From NCBI GenBank assembly GCA_905234475.1, contig CAJOHX010000016.1, positions 1-33,999 on the forward strand: a DNA stretch of 33,999 nucleotides, written 5' to 3'. Under the pieces are notes generated by a model. It searched no databases. It saw nothing but the letters and a program-made list of their open reading frames with translations, and was not told the origin of the DNA. The stretch is from an uncultured Bacteroidales bacterium (GTDB lineage: Bacteria; Bacteroidota; Bacteroidia; Bacteroidales; UBA932). The position numbers were made by a program, and so were the translations under genes. Of the stretch, positions 7,468 through 16,621 are shown in pieces; within the stretch, counting starts at the first letter, position 1; every line of letters starts with the position of its first letter.

Positions 7468-9408
7468 ATGGCATTTCTGAAATTCAACAAATCAGAGCTT
7501 GTCAACCTGGCCTACTCGCTCAAGCGGGAAATCTTGAGCGCAAACAAGACGGGCGCGTACTGCAACACATCCATCGTGACCTGCAATACGCGCCGCTACC
7601 ATGGCCTGTTGGCTGTCACGCTGGACCGCTTCGGCGGGGACCGCTTCCTGCTCCTGTCCGACGTGGACGAGACCCTGATCGTGAACGGCAAGCAGTTCAA
7701 CCTGGGCATCCACTGCTACGGCGACGTCTACGAGCCGCGCGGCCACAAATATGTGGTGGACTTCAGCGCGGACCCGGTGCCGCAGATCACCTGCAAGGTG
7801 GGTGAGATCCTCTTCCGCAAGAGCATCGTGCTGGCCCCCGACCGGGACCAGGTCCTCGTGAAATACGAGATCCTCGAGAGCCCGGCGCCGGTCACTTTGC
7901 AGCTCCGCCCGTACCTGGCGTTCCGCAACATCCACGACCTCACGCACGAGAATCCGCAGGCCAACATGGCCGGGACGGAGATCCCCGGCGGCATGACCTT
8001 CCGGCTGTACACCGAGTTCCCCGACCTGCACCTGCAGTTGAGCGACGCCAAGGCGAAGTTCACCGCCAGCCCGTACTGGAACTACAACATCACCTATTCG
8101 GACGAATACCGCCGCGGCTTCGACTGCCGCGAGGACCTCGTGGTCCCCGGCTGGTTCGAGGTCCGCATGAAGGCCGGCGACGCGCTGGTGCTCTCCGCCT
8201 CGCTCCAGCAGGAGGAGGCCTCCGCGCTCAAGCGCCGCTTCACCTCCTGCGTCAAGGCCGCCGGCGAGATCACCAGTTTCCACGACCAGCTCTGCCGCTG
8301 CGCGGACACGCTGATCACCAACCACAACGGCCGCCGCAAGATCAACGCCGGCCTGTCGTGGCTGTACACCGGCCTGCTGCGTGAGACGCTCCTCGCCCTG
8401 CCGGGCCTGACGCTCCACGGGCTGAAGGACCCGGGCCAGTTCGAGGAGATCCTCGACAACCTCATCGCCGACAATCAGGAGCGCTTCTTCCGCCGCACCA
8501 CGCAGGTCGAGGCCCCGCTGCTGCTCGCCGGCGTGCTGCAGCAGTACATCGACTACGGCGCCGACGAGAAGAAGGTCTGGAAGAAATACGGAGCCACCGT
8601 GCGCGGCGTCGTGGAGAGCTATCTCCCGGGCGTGCGCGCCGAGGTGTCCATGCAGCCGAACGGGCTGCTGTGGGCGCAGATGGACGGCGTCGCCCTGAGC
8701 TGGATGAACGCCTACATCGACGGCCGCGCCGTCACCGAGCGCGCCGGCTACCAGGTGGAGACCAACGCCTTCTGGTACAATTCCGTCTGCTTCGCCATGG
8801 AGATGGCCGCCAAGTACGACGGGGCGGATGGCGCGGCGTTCGCCGCGAAATGGACGCCCGTGCGCGACCTGATCCGCAGCAACTACCAGCGCACCTTCTG
8901 GAACCCTGCCCGCGGCTGCCTCGCCGACTACGTGGACAACAGCGGCCAGGTGATGGACATCCGTCCGAACCAGATCTACGCCCTGGACGTGAAATATTCC
9001 CCGGTCGACGAGGAGCTGGCTCCGTCCATCCTTCGCGTCATCGACAACGAGCTGGTCACGGCCCGCGGCCTGCGGACCCTGTCGCCCCGCGACGCCCGCT
9101 ACCAGGCGGTCTACGAGGGTGCGCAGCGCGAGCGCGACCTGGCCTATCACGGCGGCAGCACCCGTCCGTTCCTCCTCCGCCCGTACGTGGCGGTGAGCCT
9201 GCGGATCAAGGGCGCCTCCTTCCTCAAGCGCGCCGAGTGGCTGACCGAGGGCTTCTACGCCGACCTCGGCAAGCACGGCGTCGGCGCCTTCTCCGAGCTC
9301 TACGACGGCGACCCGCCCCACGAGCCGCACGGCGCCATCTCTTCGGCGCTCTGCACGGCGGCGCTGCTCTCCGTCGAGTATATGTTGGACCAATACAAGG
9401 AGGACTAG
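7468..9408 (+). CDS. Glycogen debranching enzyme (amylo-alpha-1,6-glucosidase family)
   Basis: The 646-residue protein shows the bacterial/archaeal GDE layout. The N-terminal beta-sandwich domain (about residues 15-240) has NTRRYHGLLAVTLD and the C-terminal (alpha/alpha)6 GDE_C domain (about 285-640) ends with GVGAFSELYDGDPPHEPHGAISSA. It should hydrolyse alpha-1,6 branch points of stored glucan. One oddity is the conserved W-G-R-D-T stretch before ALPGLTL. Here it reads TGLLRETLLALPGL, so the usual Asp is Glu306 and the preceding Trp-Gly are absent. The acidic SELYDGDPP motif is intact. It lies in Bacteroidota next to the same GT4 and GH57 genes in many genomes (established arrangement). The following gene starts 3 nt after its stop. 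Confidence 0.9.
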   Translation: MAFLKFNKSELVNLAYSLKREILSANKTGAYCNTSIVTCNTRRYHGLLAVTLDRFGGDRFLLLSDVDETLIVNGKQFNLGIHCYGDVYEPRGHKYVVDFSADPVPQITCKVGEILFRKSIVLAPDRDQVLVKYEILESPAPVTLQLRPYLAFRNIHDLTHENPQANMAGTEIPGGMTFRLYTEFPDLHLQLSDAKAKFTASPYWNYNITYSDEYRRGFDCREDLVVPGWFEVRMKAGDALVLSASLQQEEASALKRRFTSCVKAAGEITSFHDQLCRCADTLITNHNGRRKINAGLSWLYTGLLRETLLALPGLTLHGLKDPGQFEEILDNLIADNQERFFRRTTQVEAPLLLAGVLQQYIDYGADEKKVWKKYGATVRGVVESYLPGVRAEVSMQPNGLLWAQMDGVALSWMNAYIDGRAVTERAGYQVETNAFWYNSVCFAMEMAAKYDGADGAAFAAKWTPVRDLIRSNYQRTFWNPARGCLADYVDNSGQVMDIRPNQIYALDVKYSPVDEELAPSILRVIDNELVTARGLRTLSPRDARYQAVYEGAQRERDLAYHGGSTRPFLLRPYVAVSLRIKGASFLKRAEWLTEGFYADLGKHGVGAFSELYDGDPPHEPHGAISSALCTAALLSVEYMLDQYKED

Positions 9409-9411
9409 GAT

Positions 9412-10704
9412 ATGAAAGTCTTGATGTTCGGCTGGGAGTTCCCGCCCCACATCGCGGGCGGTCTGGGGACGGCCTGCGAGGGTATCGTCAAGGGTTTGGC
9501 GCACAACGGCGTCCAGACGCTGTTCGTGATGCCTTCCGCCTCCGGCGATGAAGACCAGAGCTGCGCCACCATCCTCAACGCGAGCGACGTGGCGGTGCGC
9601 AACGTCAGCGACACCGTCGAGGAGTTCCTCGACAAGGTCAAATTCATCAACGTGGACTCGAGCATCGTCCCTTACGTGGACCCCGAAGAGTTTTTCGAGG
9701 CCATCGAAAAGATGAAGCGCGAACAGGTCCGTGAGACCACCGTCGGCTTCGGCCAGAAGTTCAAGTTCTCCGGCAAGTACGGGGCGAACCTCCTCGAGGA
9801 GGTGTCCCGCTACGCGCAGGTCGGCGGCACCATCGCGATGGAGCATGCCGGCGAGTTCGACGTGATCCACGCCCACGACTGGCTGACCTACCTGGCGGGC
9901 ATCGCCGCCAAGGAGCTGTCCGGCAAGCCGCTGGTCGTCCACGTCCACGCCACGTCCTTCGACCGCGGCACGGACGATATGGTGGACTCCCGCGTCTACT
10001 CGATCGAGAAGCGCGGCATGGAGGCGGCGGACCGTGTGGTCACGGTCAGCGACCTCACGCGCAACATCGTCATCAACAAATACGGCATCGATCCCGCCAA
10101 GGTCGTGACGGTCCACAACGCCGTGGACTTCAGCGGCCGCGAAAACCTCATGGTCGAGCGCGGCGTCCGCGACAAGATCGTGACCTTCCTGGGCCGCATC
10201 ACCTTCCAGAAGGGTCCCGAGTACTTCATCGAAGCCGCCGCCAAGGTCCTGAAGCGGACCAAGAACGTCCGCTTCGTGATGGCGGGCAGCGGCGACATGA
10301 TGCAGCGCGCCATCCGCCAGGTGGCCCGCCTGGGCATCTCCGACCGCTTCCATTTCACGGGCTTCCTGCGCGGGCAGGAGGTGCAGAAGATGTTCGCCCT
10401 GTCGGACGTCTACATCATGCCTTCCGTGTCCGAGCCGTTCGGCATCTCCCCGCTCGAGGCGATGCGCTCCAACGTCCCGTCCATCATCTCCCACCAGTCC
10501 GGTGCCGCCGAGGTGCTCAAGTACGCCCTCAAGGTCGACTTCTGGGATGTCGATGCTATGGCGGACGACATCTACGCCCTCCTGCAGTACCCTGCGCTGG
10601 CCGATTTCGCCAACAAGCAGGGATTCGACGAAGTCAACGCGCTCAAGTGGAACAATGCCACCGCGAAGCTCAAAAAAGTTTATGAATCAGTAGTCAACCA
10701 GTAA
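9412..10704 (+). CDS. GT4-type glycosyltransferase, putative glycogen synthase
   Basis: The 430-residue GT-B fold protein starts MKVLMFGWEFPPHIAGGLGTA, with a donor-loop-like Gly-Gly-Leu-Gly. It carries HAHDWLTYLAGI (about residue 145), the Rossmann-type second domain with VTFLGRITFQKGPEYFIEAA and MAGSGDM, and the nucleotide-sugar-binding PSVSEPFGISPLEAM (about 340-354, E-x7-E). Given its place between debranching and GH57 genes, chain elongation of the alpha-glucan from a nucleotide-glucose donor is the likely role; donor choice (UDP- or ADP-glucose) cannot be read from sequence. It is not the classical GlgA (GT5) type. No glgC is in the window. Confidence 0.88.
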   Translation: MKVLMFGWEFPPHIAGGLGTACEGIVKGLAHNGVQTLFVMPSASGDEDQSCATILNASDVAVRNVSDTVEEFLDKVKFINVDSSIVPYVDPEEFFEAIEKMKREQVRETTVGFGQKFKFSGKYGANLLEEVSRYAQVGGTIAMEHAGEFDVIHAHDWLTYLAGIAAKELSGKPLVVHVHATSFDRGTDDMVDSRVYSIEKRGMEAADRVVTVSDLTRNIVINKYGIDPAKVVTVHNAVDFSGRENLMVERGVRDKIVTFLGRITFQKGPEYFIEAAAKVLKRTKNVRFVMAGSGDMMQRAIRQVARLGISDRFHFTGFLRGQEVQKMFALSDVYIMPSVSEPFGISPLEAMRSNVPSIISHQSGAAEVLKYALKVDFWDVDAMADDIYALLQYPALADFANKQGFDEVNALKWNNATAKLKKVYESVVNQ

Positions 10705-10705
10705 T

Positions 10706-11902
10706 ATGAAGAAGTCAGTCTGCCTGTATTTCCAGGTCCATCAGCCCACCCGTCTGCGTCTTTACAGATTCTTTGATATCGGCAAGGATTCGCATTACTA
10801 CGATGATTTCGCCAACCGGACGATCCTCAAGCGCATCGCCCAGAAGTGCTATCTGCCGATGAACCAGCTCCTGCTCGAGTCCATCGCGAAGAACAAGGGC
10901 AAGCTCAAGCTGGCCTTCTCCATCTCCGGTTCCGTCCTGGAGCAGTTCGACCGCTACGCCCCCGAGGTCATCGAGAGCTTCCGCAAGCTCGCCGAGACCG
11001 GCTGCGTGGAGTTCCTCTGCGAGACCTACAACCATTCCCTGTCGTCGCTCGCCTCCCAGCAGGAGTTCGAGCACCAGGTGCTCAAGCACAAGGCGGCCGT
11101 GGAGCAGTACTTCGGCGTGGTGCCGAAGACCTTCCGCAACACGGAGCTGATCTACTCCGACGGCATCGGCGCCATGGTCTACGACCTGGGCTTCAAGACG
11201 ATGCTGACCGAGGGCGCCCGCCATATCATGGGTTGGAAGAGCCCCAACTATCTGTACAACAACGATTTCAAGCCGGGCCTCAAGCTCCTGCTCCGCAACT
11301 ATTCCCTGAGCGACGACATCGCGTTCCGCTTCTCCGACAAGGGTTGGGCGGAGTGGCCGCTGACGGCCGAGCGCTTCGTCGGCTGGCTGAAGGGTGCCGA
11401 GGGCGACATCGTCAACCTCTTCATGGACTACGAGACCTTCGGTGAACACCAGGGTCCCGAGTGCGGCATCTTCGAGTTCATGCGCGCCATGACCGACGCC
11501 GTGGCGGCCGACAAGGAGCTGGAATTCGTTACCCCCGAGCGTGCCGCCGCGCGCCTCAAGAGTGTGGGCGACCTGTCCGTCCCGCAGCCCATCTCCTGGG
11601 CCGACGAGGAGCGCGACACCTCCGCCTGGCTGGGCAACGAGCTGCAGCAGGACGCCTACAACAAGCTCTACAGCCTGGAGGAGAAACTCTCCATCCTGAA
11701 CGACGCCACGCTGTGGAACGACTACGGCCACCTGCAGGAGAGCGACCACCTGTACTACATGTGCACGAAGTTCTTCTCCGACGGCGAGGTCCACAAGCGC
11801 TTCAATCCGTACGATACGCCTTACGAGGCATTTATCAATTATATGAATGTCCTCAGCGATTTCATGATCCGGGTGGATAATGCAATGGCTGAGCGGCAAT
11901 AG
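10706..11902 (+). CDS. GH57 family alpha-amylase / glucanotransferase
   Basis: The 398-residue protein begins KKSVCLYFQVHQPTRLR, the GH57 first conserved region with HQP. It has AFSISGSVLEQ, then FRNTELIYSDG with the likely nucleophile Glu147, and FMDYETFGEHQ with the likely acid Asp241. GH57 enzymes act on alpha-1,4-glucans as amylases, 4-alpha-glucanotransferases or branching enzymes; which applies here cannot be decided by eye. It follows the glycosyltransferase gene by a single nucleotide and precedes glgP by 18 nt, so it acts in the same storage-glucan pathway. A cytoplasmic location is inferred from the absence of a signal peptide. Confidence 0.92.
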   Translation: MKKSVCLYFQVHQPTRLRLYRFFDIGKDSHYYDDFANRTILKRIAQKCYLPMNQLLLESIAKNKGKLKLAFSISGSVLEQFDRYAPEVIESFRKLAETGCVEFLCETYNHSLSSLASQQEFEHQVLKHKAAVEQYFGVVPKTFRNTELIYSDGIGAMVYDLGFKTMLTEGARHIMGWKSPNYLYNNDFKPGLKLLLRNYSLSDDIAFRFSDKGWAEWPLTAERFVGWLKGAEGDIVNLFMDYETFGEHQGPECGIFEFMRAMTDAVAADKELEFVTPERAAARLKSVGDLSVPQPISWADEERDTSAWLGNELQQDAYNKLYSLEEKLSILNDATLWNDYGHLQESDHLYYMCTKFFSDGEVHKRFNPYDTPYEAFINYMNVLSDFMIRVDNAMAERQ

Positions 11903-11920
11903 ACAGTTAGTTTTTAGTGT

Positions 11921-14482
11921 ATGATGAATCAATCTGAAATGGCCGCGCCCGCGTGGAGAAGTGTGATGGTGACGCGGCATCTGCCGGAGGAACTGTCGGG
12001 TCTGGAGACCCTCTGCAAGAACCTCTGGTGGTGCTGGAACGACCGGGCGAAAGCCCTCTTCCGCACCGTCGACTACGACCTGTGGCACGCATCCGGCCAC
12101 AACCCGATGGTGATCCTGGACAAGGTCAGCCTCAAGCGCTACAAGGAGCTCGCCAAGGACAAGGAGTTCCTCGCCCGCCTGGACGAGGTGATGGCCGAGT
12201 TCAACGAATACATGGCTGCCAAGGAGCAGCGCACCGAGCCTTCCGTCGGGTACTTCTGCATGGAATACGGCCTGGATACCTCCCTGATGATCTATTCCGG
12301 CGGCCTGGGCATCCTGGCCGGCGACTACCTCAAGGAGACCAGCGACATGAACGTCAACCTCGTGGCGGTCGGCCTGTTGTACCGCTACGGCTACTTCACC
12401 CAGCGGCTCACCCCGCAGGGCAACCAGGTGGCGGAGTACAAGCCGCAGGACTTCATGAAGATCCCGGCCGAACCCGTCGTGGACGAGAATGGCGCCTGGA
12501 AGACGGTCTCCGTGCAGATGCCGGGCCGCACGATGAGCGCCCGCATCTGGAAGGTGGCGGTCGGCCGCACCGACCTCTACCTGCTGGACACCGATTATGA
12601 GGACAACGATCCCGAAGACCGCCAGGTCACGCACCAGCTCTACGGCGGCGACTGGGAGAACCGCCTCAAGCAGGAGATCCTGCTGGGCATCGGCGGCGTG
12701 CGCGCCCTGCGCGTGCTCGGCCTGCATCCCAAGATCTACCACTACAACGAGGGCCATGCGGCCTTCGCCGGCCTGGAGCGCCTGCGCGAATGCATCCAGG
12801 ACAACCATCTGTCCTTCAACGAGGCGATGGAGCTGGTCCGCGCCTCCGGCCTCTACACGACGCATACGCCGGTCCCCGCCGGCCACGACGCCTTCTCCGA
12901 GGAGATGATCGGCCGCTATTTCGGCCACTACCCGGGCCGCCTGGGCATCGACTGGCGCACGATGATGGGCCTCGGCCGCATCGACGCCGACAACCGCGAC
13001 GAGAAGTTCTCCATGAGCCACCTCGCCGCCAACCTGTCGCAGAACGTCAACGGCGTGTCCATGCTGCACGGCCAGGTGAGCCAGGACATCTTCAAGGACA
13101 TGTATCCCGGCTACCTCCCGGAGGAGCTCTACATCAGCTACGTCACCAACGGCGTCCACTACGCGACCTGGGCTTCCAAGTACTGGAAGGAGCTGCACGC
13201 CAAGGTGTTCGGCCCCGAGTTCCAGACACACCACTACGACAAGAAGTGCTTCGAGGGGATCTACACCGTGCCTGACGCCGAGATCTGGGACGTGCGCAAG
13301 CGCCTCAAGAAGGAGCTCGTCCGCACCATCCGCGAGCGGCTGTCCGACCCGGTGGTGAGCGCCCACTACACCCCGCGCCAGGTCGTCACGATCAAGGAGC
13401 GCCTGCGCGAGGACGTGCTCACGATCGGCTTCGCCCGCCGTTTCGCGACGTACAAGCGCGCCACACTGCTGTTCTCCGACCTCGACCGGCTCGACGCTAT
13501 CGTCAACGACCCCAAGCGCCCGGTGCAGTTCATCTTCGCCGGCAAGGCGCATCCCGCTGACGGCATGGGCCAGGACCTCATCAAGCAGATCATCGAGATC
13601 TCCAAGGAGGACCGTTTCCTTGGCCGCATCATCTTCCTGCCCGGCTACGACATCACCGTCGCCAAGCGACTCGTGCAGGGCGTGGACGTGTGGCTGAACA
13701 ACCCGACCCGTCCGCTGGAAGCCTCCGGCACGTCCGGCGAGAAGGCCGCCATGAACGGCGTGATGCATTTCTCCGTCCTGGACGGCTGGTGGGTCGAGGG
13801 CTACAAGGAAGGCGCTGGCTGGGCGCTGCCGCAGAAGCGGACCTACGAGGACCAGAACTACCAGAATGAGCTGGATTCCGCCACGATCTATGCCACCATC
13901 GAGAGCGAGATCGCCCCGGCCTACTACGACGTGGACCCGACCTCCGGGCTGTCGCCCGTCTGGGTCGGCTATATCAAGAACACGATTGCGCAGGTGGCCT
14001 GCAACTTCACCACCAACCGCATGCTGACGGACTACTGCAACCAGTACTATCAGCCGCAGTATGAGCGCCTTACCAAGATGTGCGCCGACGACTACAAGAT
14101 CGCCCGCGAGATCTCCGCATGGAAGCGCATGATGCAGGTGGAGTGGAACAACATCCGCGTCGTGTCCTGCACGCAGCCGGATGCCTCGTATATCCTGTCG
14201 CAGAACGACATGCTCAAGAGCAAGGTCGTGCTCGACCTGGGCCGCATCCGTCCGGAGGACATCGGCATCGAGATTGTCTTCACCTCGGCGGATTCCAAGG
14301 GCGAACTGCACATCCAGGAGGTCGCCCAGATGGAGCTGACCAAGGTCGAGGGCAGCCTCGCCACCTTCGAGGCGGAGACGCTGCCGGAGCACACGGGTAT
14401 GTATCAGGTAGGCAAGCGCGTCTACCCGAAGAACCCGCTTCTGCCGCACCGCCAGGACTTCCCGCTGGTGAAATGGCTGTAG
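11921..14482 (+). CDS. glgP: Alpha-glucan phosphorylase (GT35)
   Basis: The 853-residue protein releases glucose 1-phosphate from alpha-1,4-glucan ends. The N-terminal DUF3417-type segment (LSGLETLCKNLWWCWNDRAKALF) marks the TIGR02094 phosphorylase type rather than the E. coli MalP/GlgP type. Core motifs are CMEYGLDTSLMIYSGGLGILAGDYLK, HYNEGHAAFAGLERL, TNGVHYATW, GFARRFATYKR, and the PLP region PLEASGTSGEKAAMNG with Lys608 as the expected cofactor lysine. The start is one of two adjacent ATG codons (11921 or 11924). The C-terminus overlaps ribF by 10 nt in another frame, giving translational coupling. Confidence 0.94.
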   Translation: MMNQSEMAAPAWRSVMVTRHLPEELSGLETLCKNLWWCWNDRAKALFRTVDYDLWHASGHNPMVILDKVSLKRYKELAKDKEFLARLDEVMAEFNEYMAAKEQRTEPSVGYFCMEYGLDTSLMIYSGGLGILAGDYLKETSDMNVNLVAVGLLYRYGYFTQRLTPQGNQVAEYKPQDFMKIPAEPVVDENGAWKTVSVQMPGRTMSARIWKVAVGRTDLYLLDTDYEDNDPEDRQVTHQLYGGDWENRLKQEILLGIGGVRALRVLGLHPKIYHYNEGHAAFAGLERLRECIQDNHLSFNEAMELVRASGLYTTHTPVPAGHDAFSEEMIGRYFGHYPGRLGIDWRTMMGLGRIDADNRDEKFSMSHLAANLSQNVNGVSMLHGQVSQDIFKDMYPGYLPEELYISYVTNGVHYATWASKYWKELHAKVFGPEFQTHHYDKKCFEGIYTVPDAEIWDVRKRLKKELVRTIRERLSDPVVSAHYTPRQVVTIKERLREDVLTIGFARRFATYKRATLLFSDLDRLDAIVNDPKRPVQFIFAGKAHPADGMGQDLIKQIIEISKEDRFLGRIIFLPGYDITVAKRLVQGVDVWLNNPTRPLEASGTSGEKAAMNGVMHFSVLDGWWVEGYKEGAGWALPQKRTYEDQNYQNELDSATIYATIESEIAPAYYDVDPTSGLSPVWVGYIKNTIAQVACNFTTNRMLTDYCNQYYQPQYERLTKMCADDYKIAREISAWKRMMQVEWNNIRVVSCTQPDASYILSQNDMLKSKVVLDLGRIRPEDIGIEIVFTSADSKGELHIQEVAQMELTKVEGSLATFEAETLPEHTGMYQVGKRVYPKNPLLPHRQDFPLVKWL

Positions 14483-15516
14483 TAGCCACCGGCTTCTTCG
14501 ACGGGGTCCATCTGGGACATCGCCAGGTGATCCGCGCACTCGTCTCCTCTGCCCGCGAAAGGGGCGAGGAGGCGATTGTCGTTACGTTCGCGCAGCACCC
14601 GCGTGCCGTCCTCCAGCAGGACGCCCGCACCCTCCGGCTGCTGAATTCCCCGGCGGAGAAGGAGGCGCTGCTGCGCGGCCTCGGCGTCGACCGCGTCGAG
14701 ACGCTGCGCTTCGACCGCGCCCTGGCGCGCCTGACCGCCGCAGACTACATCCGCGACATCCTGCGCGACCGCCTCGGCGCCACGCTGCTCATCCTCGGCT
14801 TCGACAACCGCCTCGGCTCCGACCAGCTCGGCCCCGACGCCATCCAACCCCTCGCCGAATCCCTCGGCCTCGAGGTTCTCGTCGTCCCTCCGGCCGTCGC
14901 AGCTTCGTTGCGCGGCAACCAGCCCCTGAAAATGTCCGGCTGCGCCGGACCCCTCCCATCTGACGATGGGCCCCTCGAAGGGTCGGCTACCGGGGCCCCC
15001 GAAAATTCTACGATTTTTGGGGTGGTCTTGCCGAGGGTGGCACGGTTTTCTGGGGCTGTTGCCGCCTCCACTGCGCCCGCGACTGCTGGAGAGACGGTCA
15101 GTTCAACGAAGATCAGGAAAGCGTTGGAGCGGGGAGAGGTCGAAGCGGCGGAGGAGATGCTGGGGTATGCGTATGGCCTGCGGGGCGTGGTGGTGAGCGG
15201 CAAGCAATTGGGACGGACGCTGGGATTTCCGACGGCGAACCTGCGCCTGTACGACCCGATGAAGCTGATCCCGGCGCGGGGCGTATACCTGACGGAAGTA
15301 GACGTGCTGGGCGGCCACTACTGGGGCATGACAAACGTCGGCGAACCCATCGAGACCCATATCTTCGACTTCAGCGAAGACATCTACGGCCTCGACCTGG
15401 AGATCCGCTTCCGCCGCTGGCTCCGCCCCATGCGCAACATGGACTCTCTCGACGCCCTCAAAACGCAACTCGCGGCCGACGAAGCCGCCTGCCGCGAGTT
15501 GCTGAAATCAATCTGA
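14473..15516 (+). CDS. ribF: Bifunctional riboflavin kinase / FAD synthetase with internal insertion
   Basis: RibF converts riboflavin to FMN and then FAD. The N-terminal FMN adenylyltransferase domain begins MAVVATGFFDGVHLGHRQVI with HxGH and continues to LILGFDNRLGSDQ. The C-terminal flavokinase domain carries SSTKIRKAL, GVVVSGKQLGRTLGFPTANL and GVYLTEV...GMTNVG. I place the start at 14473, inside the glgP 3' end, because it gives the canonical N-terminus at once. Between VVPPAVAAS and TVSSTKIR lies an extra segment of about 50-60 residues, including PLPSDDGPLEGSATG and TIFGVVLPRVARFSG. It is read through a palindromic DNA element and keeps frame. The product (347 residues) is therefore longer than usual. 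The 3' end converges on the next gene with 4 nt between stops. Confidence 0.92.
   Translation: MAVVATGFFDGVHLGHRQVIRALVSSARERGEEAIVVTFAQHPRAVLQQDARTLRLLNSPAEKEALLRGLGVDRVETLRFDRALARLTAADYIRDILRDRLGATLLILGFDNRLGSDQLGPDAIQPLAESLGLEVLVVPPAVAASLRGNQPLKMSGCAGPLPSDDGPLEGSATGAPENSTIFGVVLPRVARFSGAVAASTAPATAGETVSSTKIRKALERGEVEAAEEMLGYAYGLRGVVVSGKQLGRTLGFPTANLRLYDPMKLIPARGVYLTEVDVLGGHYWGMTNVGEPIETHIFDFSEDIYGLDLEIRFRRWLRPMRNMDSLDALKTQLAADEAACRELLKSI
14914..15063. mobile_element. MITE-like palindromic element inserted in frame in ribF
   Basis: The element is 150 bp long, exactly 50 codons. Its ends are imperfect inverted repeats: GGCAACCAGCCCCTGAAAA at 14914-14932, against the complement of 15046-15063, which reads GGCAACAGCCCCAGAAAA. 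Inside are further hairpins: GTCCGG-ctgcg-CCGGAC (14934-14950), CCCAT-ctgacg-ATGGG (14955-14970), CCCC.GAAAAT against ATTTTTGGGG (14997-15022) and TGCC-gagggt-GGCA. No clear target duplication is seen. Confidence 0.6.
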
Positions 15517-15520
15517 GATA

Positions 15521-16621
15521 CTAGCGCAGCAGCTTCGCGAGCTCCTTCTGGAGCCCGGCGGAGCCGCTGATGGGCGTGGTGCTGATCTCCCCGTTCACAA
15601 TCAGGAACGAGGTGGGCAGCTCGGTGATGTTGTACGTAATCACCGCGGGCGAAGCGCCGCCCAGGCCGTCGCAGACATTGATCCACGGCAGCTTCTGGCC
15701 CAGCACGGAGGAGGCCCATTCGGGCTTGTCCACCGACACGCAGACCGAATAGATCTCGAAGCCGCGGGGATGGTACTTCTCATAGATGGGCAGGAGCGTG
15801 TCCAGGCTCATCATCTTCTGCGCGGCGTCGCCCTCATCCCAGAAATGCACCATGATCACCTTGGCGTCCACCTCGCTCAGCGCGCGTTTCTCGCCCTTGG
15901 TATCCGGCAGCTTGATGTCCGGGAAATTGGACTCCGGGGCATTGCGGACCTGGTTGACCACCTCGAGGATGCGCATCCGGCGCTCGGCCTCCCGGTCCAG
16001 CGCCTTGACGTAGCGGGAGTCGGGATAGACCGTCTTCAGGGAATCGGCGCCCTGGCGGAACAGGATGCCGTCCGTCTCCTGCGCGAACACCGGGCTGTCG
16101 CCCAGCTGCTCGAAGAACACGGGGACCGTGGTCAGGGAGAACGGGTGCTCGATCACGTAACGGACGCACTCGCGGTAGTGCTGGATGTAGTCCTGCGTCA
16201 TTTTGGTCGGCTCGTCGGCATGGGCCGCAAGCGCGGCCATGAAATCGGCATAGGCCTTGTCGACCTTCGCCAACTCGGCGGAGCCTTCGGAACCTTCGAC
16301 GGTGTAGCGGCCGAGCGTGTCGGCGGTCACGACCGCCTTCTCGCCCTTCTCGAGCAGCAGGCCCGCGATGCGGGTGTCGCCGTAGAACAGGTACACGAAT
16401 TCCGGCTGGCCGGCGGCCACCTTCACGTCATACTTGAAAGAACCATCGGCCTTGGTCTTGAGGGTGTCGGCGTTGCGGTAGGTATTGATGTCCAGCTGCT
16501 TGACGATAATCTGGCTATTGGGTGCATCGGCGACGGTACCGCGGATCACGGCCTTGTCGGCGCAGGCGGACAGGCTGAGCGCCGCCACGGCGGCCCAAAG
16601 GAGCTTACTGCAGTTTCTCAT
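15521..16621 (-). CDS. Lipoprotein with DUF4369 and thioredoxin-like domain lacking CxxC
   Basis: The 366-residue product has a lipoprotein signal (lipobox LSAC, Cys19). A DUF4369-like beta domain (about 24-110, starting VIRGTVADAPNSQIIVKQL) and a helical linker follow. The C-terminal thioredoxin-like fold (about 228-366) has AKVIMVHFWDEGDAAQKMM and the cis-Pro strand ELPTSFLIVNG. The usual WCxxC is replaced by WDEGDA, so it cannot perform thiol-disulfide exchange in the classical way. Family members of Bacteroidota sit in the periplasm and are often redox or heme-maturation-like; here a structural or binding role is more likely (inference). Its start overlaps the HIT gene end by 17 nt, so it ends the greA-HIT operon. 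Confidence 0.85.
   Translation of the reverse strand: MRNCSKLLWAAVAALSLSACADKAVIRGTVADAPNSQIIVKQLDINTYRNADTLKTKADGSFKYDVKVAAGQPEFVYLFYGDTRIAGLLLEKGEKAVVTADTLGRYTVEGSEGSAELAKVDKAYADFMAALAAHADEPTKMTQDYIQHYRECVRYVIEHPFSLTTVPVFFEQLGDSPVFAQETDGILFRQGADSLKTVYPDSRYVKALDREAERRMRILEVVNQVRNAPESNFPDIKLPDTKGEKRALSEVDAKVIMVHFWDEGDAAQKMMSLDTLLPIYEKYHPRGFEIYSVCVSVDKPEWASSVLGQKLPWINVCDGLGGASPAVITYNITELPTSFLIVNGEISTTPISGSAGLQKELAKLLR

Noticed and set aside
7492..10494. A 1000-residue open frame on the minus strand
   Set aside because: It mirrors the GDE and GT4 genes; the GC-rich codon use of these genes removes stops on the opposite strand, and the translation is low-complexity with no family resemblance.
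9412..10704. Calling the GT4 gene glgA
   Set aside because: It lacks the GT5 KTGGL opening; family GT4 context supports a glucan synthase but not that symbol.
10715..14539. A 1274-residue open frame on the minus strand
   Set aside because: Antisense shadow of the GH57 and phosphorylase genes, rich in Val/His/Ala/Asp with no motifs.
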